Shown piece by piece: positions 59,006 through 64,000 of a stretch of DNA of 64,000 nucleotides. The DNA is from Alopecurus myosuroides (taxonomy: Eukaryota > Streptophyta > Magnoliopsida > Poales > Poaceae), in assembly GCA_028641055.1 (NCBI GenBank), contig CM054059.1, forward strand, positions 438,621,095 through 438,685,094, written 5' to 3'. Below the pieces are notes generated by a model. That model saw only the letters and a list, made by a program, of their open reading frames with translations, ran no database searches and was not told the origin of the DNA. Numbering within the stretch: position 1 is the first letter of the stretch; every line of letters starts with the position of its first letter. The position numbers and the translations under genes are program-made.

Positions 59006-62000
59006 TGTGACGCCCCGAGATCGGGCACTATGCAGATTTCAGCATTCCCGCCAAATCCACATAATAACCGATTCCAGGTTGCCACTTGTGATAACATTAC
59101 AACAGTTCACGAATAATCCACAACAACAACAGAAAAGGATATATACAAGATGACTCAAACGAGCCAAGGATACAACTGATACAATTCAAAGATCCAAATA
59201 ACAGCGGAAGAAACAACATAGCGTCCGACTACGGACAAGATACAAATTGGACTAAGAGTCCTGAAGATAACCGAGAGCGTCCAATCCCTGCCCAGGCCGA
59301 GCCGGAGGGATTCCCAAGCTAACGTCGTCAGACTCCAAACCTGTTGACTGCAATGTTGAATATGCAGCCACGAAAGAGATTCGTGGGTCAGTACGGTTAA
59401 GTACTGGCAAGTGGATAAACCATACTCACAAGATACCGGCGTAGCCAGTCATCACAAGATACAAATGCTTTGGGTTCAACGGAAAGGAAGGGATTATTGC
59501 AAATAAGCGGCAGCGGGCTGCACTAACCAACTACAGAAACACACTACAACATCCGGCTAAAAGAGGGGGATAAGATAGCGTATCGGAACCAACTAGTACT
59601 AACCACCCAAACAAACCCATCCAATGTTACCCCCTACTAAGGAAGCAACCCAAGGATAACTCACACTGTTGGATTAAGGATGGATCAAGTTATTGTGTCA
59701 ATAAGACTATTACTAGTCAAATTATCATTAGTTAGGTGTAAGTTATTCTGAGTACTTGTTAGCCAAGACTTTCACCAAGTCAACCATAACCGCGGAAAAC
59801 ACGGCTTCTCGAGAAGATTTACCCTGCAGGGGTGCACCAATTTAGCCGTACACGTAAGAATAACCCGCCAGATGGAAGGGCCCTTCCACCAAGCGGGGCA
59901 CTCAACACAACTCAACTCTTCTTCGCATCAATCCCAAAGAACCCCGTGCAATTGAGCGCACGGCTAATCAAGCCCCACGAAGAAAAGGGGACCCTCATAG
60001 CACTCTAAGAACGTGTCTCCCTAAATGCCGACTACAAAAGTTCCACCCTGGCCTGGGTTCGCAAGATCATGCATGCGACAAATGGAAAACCCGAACTAAA
60101 TGAGGCGATTTGGACGAGATGCGAATCGAATCGAATTGAGGGGGGCGCCCATACTCGCTTCCCACATGCGGTTAGTGCGCTCATCATGGATCAGTAGACA
60201 AGACCCTTTTCCTAATTAGGGTCGACACTAGCAGGCTTCAAAACCACGCCGGGCCTCCTGCCGGTGCCTTATCATCAATTTATTATTACCCCAAAACATT
60301 AACATGTTGTTGATTGAATTGAAACCCAACTATCAAACTAAACAGGTGATATGAAAGGAACAACAAGACTTGAGCGCAAACAACACTAAGCATGCAACTA
60401 CGACACGAGGGCCAACAGGGTAAACAAACAACAATTAATAGGTAGTGGAAGGAAGGCTATATCATGGCTGCAAGGTAAACATATGATAGGATCGAGACAC
60501 AAGCATCGAAACATAAGGCTAGAATAAGAACAACGGAAAGAATCGGTAACAAGTGATGAAAGGCAGCCATTTAGCAGCAAGTGAGTATACTTGCCTGGAA
60601 TCCAGCAAGTAGAGGTACATCCGAAGAACTTGTCGTTGCTCACATCATCTCAACGTCCTATCCGGGAAGAAGCAACGAACCTCGAACAAACACCGGATGC
60701 AACAATTACTACTACGCCAAAAGATCCAGCATGATCAAGATATGGATGCATGACAAGTTTAAGGATGCATCAAGATAAACTAGTTGACAAGATAACATGT
60801 TTAAATGCACCCATATGCAATTTGGATTGCATATGGAAAACCCATGGATTAATGATGAAATAATTGTTTTACAACTAATCAACAGGTGAAAGTGGATTAG
60901 TATGATGCATGGATGAGGAAAACAGAAAAATAACAACAATAGAAACAATTAGAAATAAGGTTTACCAAGTTTAGGATTTTAGTTATTAAGTTATGGAATT
61001 TTGGTTCCTTAAAGGTGTTACACAAGCATTTGTTGTTTTCACCAATTTTAATTGTTCAAAATAGATAAAAAAGTTCATATTTGAAATGATCACACAATTT
61101 TAGGTGGATTACATGTTTCAATTATTGGAAAAGGAATTACAATGATTTAATTATGAATCAAACAAGTTTAAACAAGATTTAAATGAATTTAATTGAATTT
61201 TTATTTGTGCAAAACATTAAGTGAGATTCATATTTGAAAAGTTTATACTTTTATGGTTGGAAAACATATTTTATAGTTTCAAAAATAATTTAATTTGAGC
61301 AAGTTATTAATTTAGCAATTTTAAATGAATTAAACAAGATTTAAATTATTTAACCAATTTTTAATTATTCAAAACAGAAAATAAAGTTTATATTTGGAAA
61401 GGTGGTTCAATTTGGCATGGAAAACATATTTTATTTGTTGGAAAACAATTTTAAATGATTTAGTTAAGCATATTACCAATTTTAAATGCATTAATTAAGA
61501 GGTGATGCAAATATCCAATTTAAATGTTGCAAACCAGAAAACAAAGTTTATATTCAAGTGTGGCATTTAATTTTGGATGGAAAACATGTTTTGAGTATTT
61601 AATTTGGAGCAACCTTTTGAAAGTTATTAATTATGCCATTTAGTTTGTCATTTTTAAGGATTATTAACTAACCTTAATTTTAATTGTGCAAATTGCAAAA
61701 CAAAGTTGATAAACAGAAAGTACATTGAATTTTGACTGAAAAACATATTTCACATTTTAAATTTGCAGTTGGTTTGCAATTTCTATGTGTGTTTGAAGTT
61801 CAGAGATTGATTTGTGATTTACAGGGACTGGGCTGTGAGGGAAAACGTGGAGGCAGGGCCTTATCTGCGAAAGCAGCGCCCAACAGCAGGGTTGCACCAC
61901 GCCACAGTGACCCTGGGTCGCTGTCAAGCGGGCCCAGGCCACGCTGGCGTCCACGTGGGCGTGGGTGCGGATCTGGGTGGCCACAGCGCCAATGACTGGC

Positions 62001-63484
62001 GGGCCCAGGCGCGCGGAGGAAAAGAATCTGCGAAAAAAGGTGGCCTTTGCGGCCGAGGGGGATCGATCCCTGGACCTGCAGCGCGTGCGAGAGGGAGCAG
62101 CACCAATGCACTGCTGAATCGTTCGGTGATACATACAGGAACTGACAGAAGTTGTTGTATGTCATCGCCGCTAACTGAATTTCGACAGAGATGTTCTCTG
62201 TACCTGACGGAAACGAAGCATCGATCGCCGGCAGCAAACGGACATCGCACGAGGGCGGCCTCACAGAGCAGAGGAAGGGGACAGAAGGAGAGGGCCTAGG
62301 CCTGGGAGGGGATCTCACCTCGGTGTGTAGGCGATGAAGGGGGAAGGCGAGGGCGTCGTTGTTCCGGCTCGCAGCATGCAGATGGCCGCAGCACGAAGGG
62401 AGGAAGAGGTCCACGGCGGCGGGGCTACGACGCCTCCCGGGCCTGGCCGAGGGCACGGAGGCGCCGAGGGCACCCCCCCGGTGCCATTCCCGGCCTCCGC
62501 TGGCTCCGGTGGTGGCCAGGGCGACGGCGCCATGCCCGCCAAACCACGGCCATGGCAGCTCTTCGGGTTCAGTGGTTTTCAGAGAAAAAGGCAGCGGTTT
62601 TTGGAGGGGGATCCGAGGGGAGAGGAAGGATGGCGGCGGAGAGGGAAGGGAGAAGGAGCAGCTAGGGTTTGGGTAGGGCTAGGTGGTCTTGTAGGGATCG
62701 GGAGCAGGTGGTCCATGGTGGGGGGGTGAAAAGACAGCGACACCCCCCCCTTCGGTGGGTCCGCACGAGGAAGATGACCGAGGTGGGCTGGATGGTGGGG
62801 AAAGGGCCGTGGTGGGCTGGGGGAAAAAATTGGGTTGTGGGCTGGCCGGTCTCCCCCACAGCTCACCCTTTTCTCTTTTTTATTTTTCTTCCTCTTTTTT
62901 TTTGTAAGTAGGAAAGAAAAGAGAGAGGGAAAAGGATAGATTTTTGGGGTGTTTATTTTAGGAATAATTTTTATTAATTTGCAAAACAGTGAATAAAAGC
63001 AATGTTAGCATTGATTTCAAAATTTGAAATATTAGTTTGATTTTAAATGGTTAGTTGAATTTCAAATATTAGTTTGATTTGGAATTTTTGGAAATAAACA
63101 AGTTTTATTTAATAAGCTCAAACAATTATGAAAACATCATTGAATTTAATTGTTTGCAAGAATTTAATTTTTAAACCACAATTGGATCATGACAATTATG
63201 ATTGATTTTGAAGTGAATTTGAATTTGTCATTAGTGTGTTGATTAAAGGGAGTTTTTATTTAACAAGCAATTTAAGTAAATTCAACTTCAAAACTATTGG
63301 AAACAATTGAGTTGTTTTAGTTTGCAATTTTTAAATTGAAAATTTTGAACAATGTTTGAAAGTTTAATTTGGTTTGAGTTTTCCAGTTGTTTTGAAAACA
63401 TGGTGCAATGCATAGGATGCATGTGATGCAAAGCAAAAAGAAAACAAACAACTTTCTACTTAGGGTAACACCCCAGGTGTTACA
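59006..63484 (-). repeat. Family A LTR (4479 bp) of copy 2
   Basis: TGTGACGCCCC ... GGTGTTACA. About 330 bp longer than the LTR at 1390-5538; the AT-rich middle (60950-61750) accounts for much of this. The GC-rich zone (61830-62870) contains short ORFs on both strands that match no protein. A second tRNA-like A/B-box pair lies on the minus strand near 62055-62120. Confidence 0.85.
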
Positions 63485-63982
63485 GACGACACCACTAACA
63501 AGGGATTGCGCCCTCGCAATCAACCTGCTAACCCGGGAGGGGAAAGAAGTTCGACTATCGATTCTTCATGCTTCCAGCTGATCTCCTCGACACCACTAAC
63601 AAGGGATTCTCGACACCACTAAGAAGAGATTCTTGCTCGGAGTGACAACGATGTTCTTCCACCAGGAATCTTCCGATGATCGAACCTATTAGGTTAAAGG
63701 CTCAGAAAACGTCCACCCACGTAGGATCCTAACACTTTGAAAGATAGACAAGGGAGGAGACTCCAAAACAAATAGGATGGGAGGGGAAATAGAATAGAGA
63801 TAAGGAGAAAACAAGAATCCTATTGAGATGTTTTCCGAAATAGTTTAGCAGAAATAGTTTTTGACATTCTAGGAACAACGACCGTTAGCTAGGTTATCCT
63901 ACAGGCTTTGCGGACCCGTTGCTTCGATAACCATTCATATCGAAACAATACCGGGAATCGGAACCAAGGCTCTGATACCATT
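63485..63982 (-). mobile_element. Family A copy 2 interior (498 bp)
   Basis: Homologous to the 476-bp interiors, plus a 22-bp duplication. It ends with GGCTCTGATACCA (63968-63980), two bases before the next LTR. Non-coding. Confidence 0.88.
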
Positions 63983-64000
63983 TGTGACGCCCCGAGATCG

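Larger units (their letters stand above)
59006..64000 (-). mobile_element. Long-LTR non-autonomous retrotransposon, family A copy 2 (right end outside window)
   Basis: Complete LTR 59006-63484 (4479 bp), interior 63485-63982 (498 bp), then the first 18 bases of a further LTR. The primer site complement is at 63968-63980. The interior is 22 bp longer than all others, due to a tandem duplication of a CACCACTAA-containing segment near 63590-63640. The element is inserted in a gypsy element of Athila type, as is copy 1. Whether it is a single element or a tandem array cannot be seen. Confidence 0.85.

Overview
The window looks like gene-poor DNA from a grass genome, probably a large-genome Pooideae or Triticeae-type cereal. 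The reasons are nested LTR retrotransposons, plant copia and gypsy protein remnants, a CACTA element, hAT-like MITEs, and one plant gene with a canonical GT-AG intron. I see one gene likely to be functional: a class III peroxidase on the minus strand (46360-48431). Nearly all other sequence is transposable element, much of it nested.

Layout. 1-5538: a long-LTR, coding-free retrotransposon (here 'family A', minus orientation, cut by the window start). It sits in an Athila/Sabrina-like gypsy remnant (5539-10000, plus) that keeps a protease-like fragment, a PPT and a 3' LTR. 10001-17710: remains of a Tekay/Del-like gypsy element ('family C', minus), with two LTRs, a broken gag and no visible pol. 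Its interior holds a 20-bp-period palindromic AATTCGA array and a short interstitial telomere-like tract. 17711-18564: a LINE remnant with an RT-associated zinc-binding (zf-RVT) region.

18565-41794 is the outstanding structure. It is a 23.2-kb tandem array LTR-I-LTR-I-LTR-I-LTR-I-LTR of a second long-LTR, coding-free element ('family B'). There are five LTRs of about 4.26 kb and four internal domains of exactly 476 bp, with a period of about 4.73 kb. The whole array is bounded by one 5-bp target duplication, TAAAT, so it entered the LINE once and then grew in place. Families A and B share internal domain, tRNA-Met primer site and about 1.75 kb at one LTR side, but differ completely in the rest of the LTR.

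41795-45960: the end of the interrupted LINE, an unassigned stretch, then a second copy of the 'family C LTR plus LINE' block. 46360-48431: the peroxidase, with a very long proline-rich, extensin-like N-terminal region and a MITE-like insertion in its only intron. 48811-49514: a hAT-type MITE with a perfect 8-bp TSD in the peroxidase upstream region. 49680-50759: unassigned GC-rich sequence. 50760-57385: a decayed copia element split by a 2.57-kb CACTA element (52431-55001, TSD AAG). 57386-59005: a gypsy LTR with a tRNA-Asp-type primer site. 59006-64000: a second family A element, running off the window.

The genes do not form a pathway. The interest lies in retroelement structure, in the array, and in the unusual peroxidase. 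Boundaries were read by eye; family names for TEs are by resemblance only.
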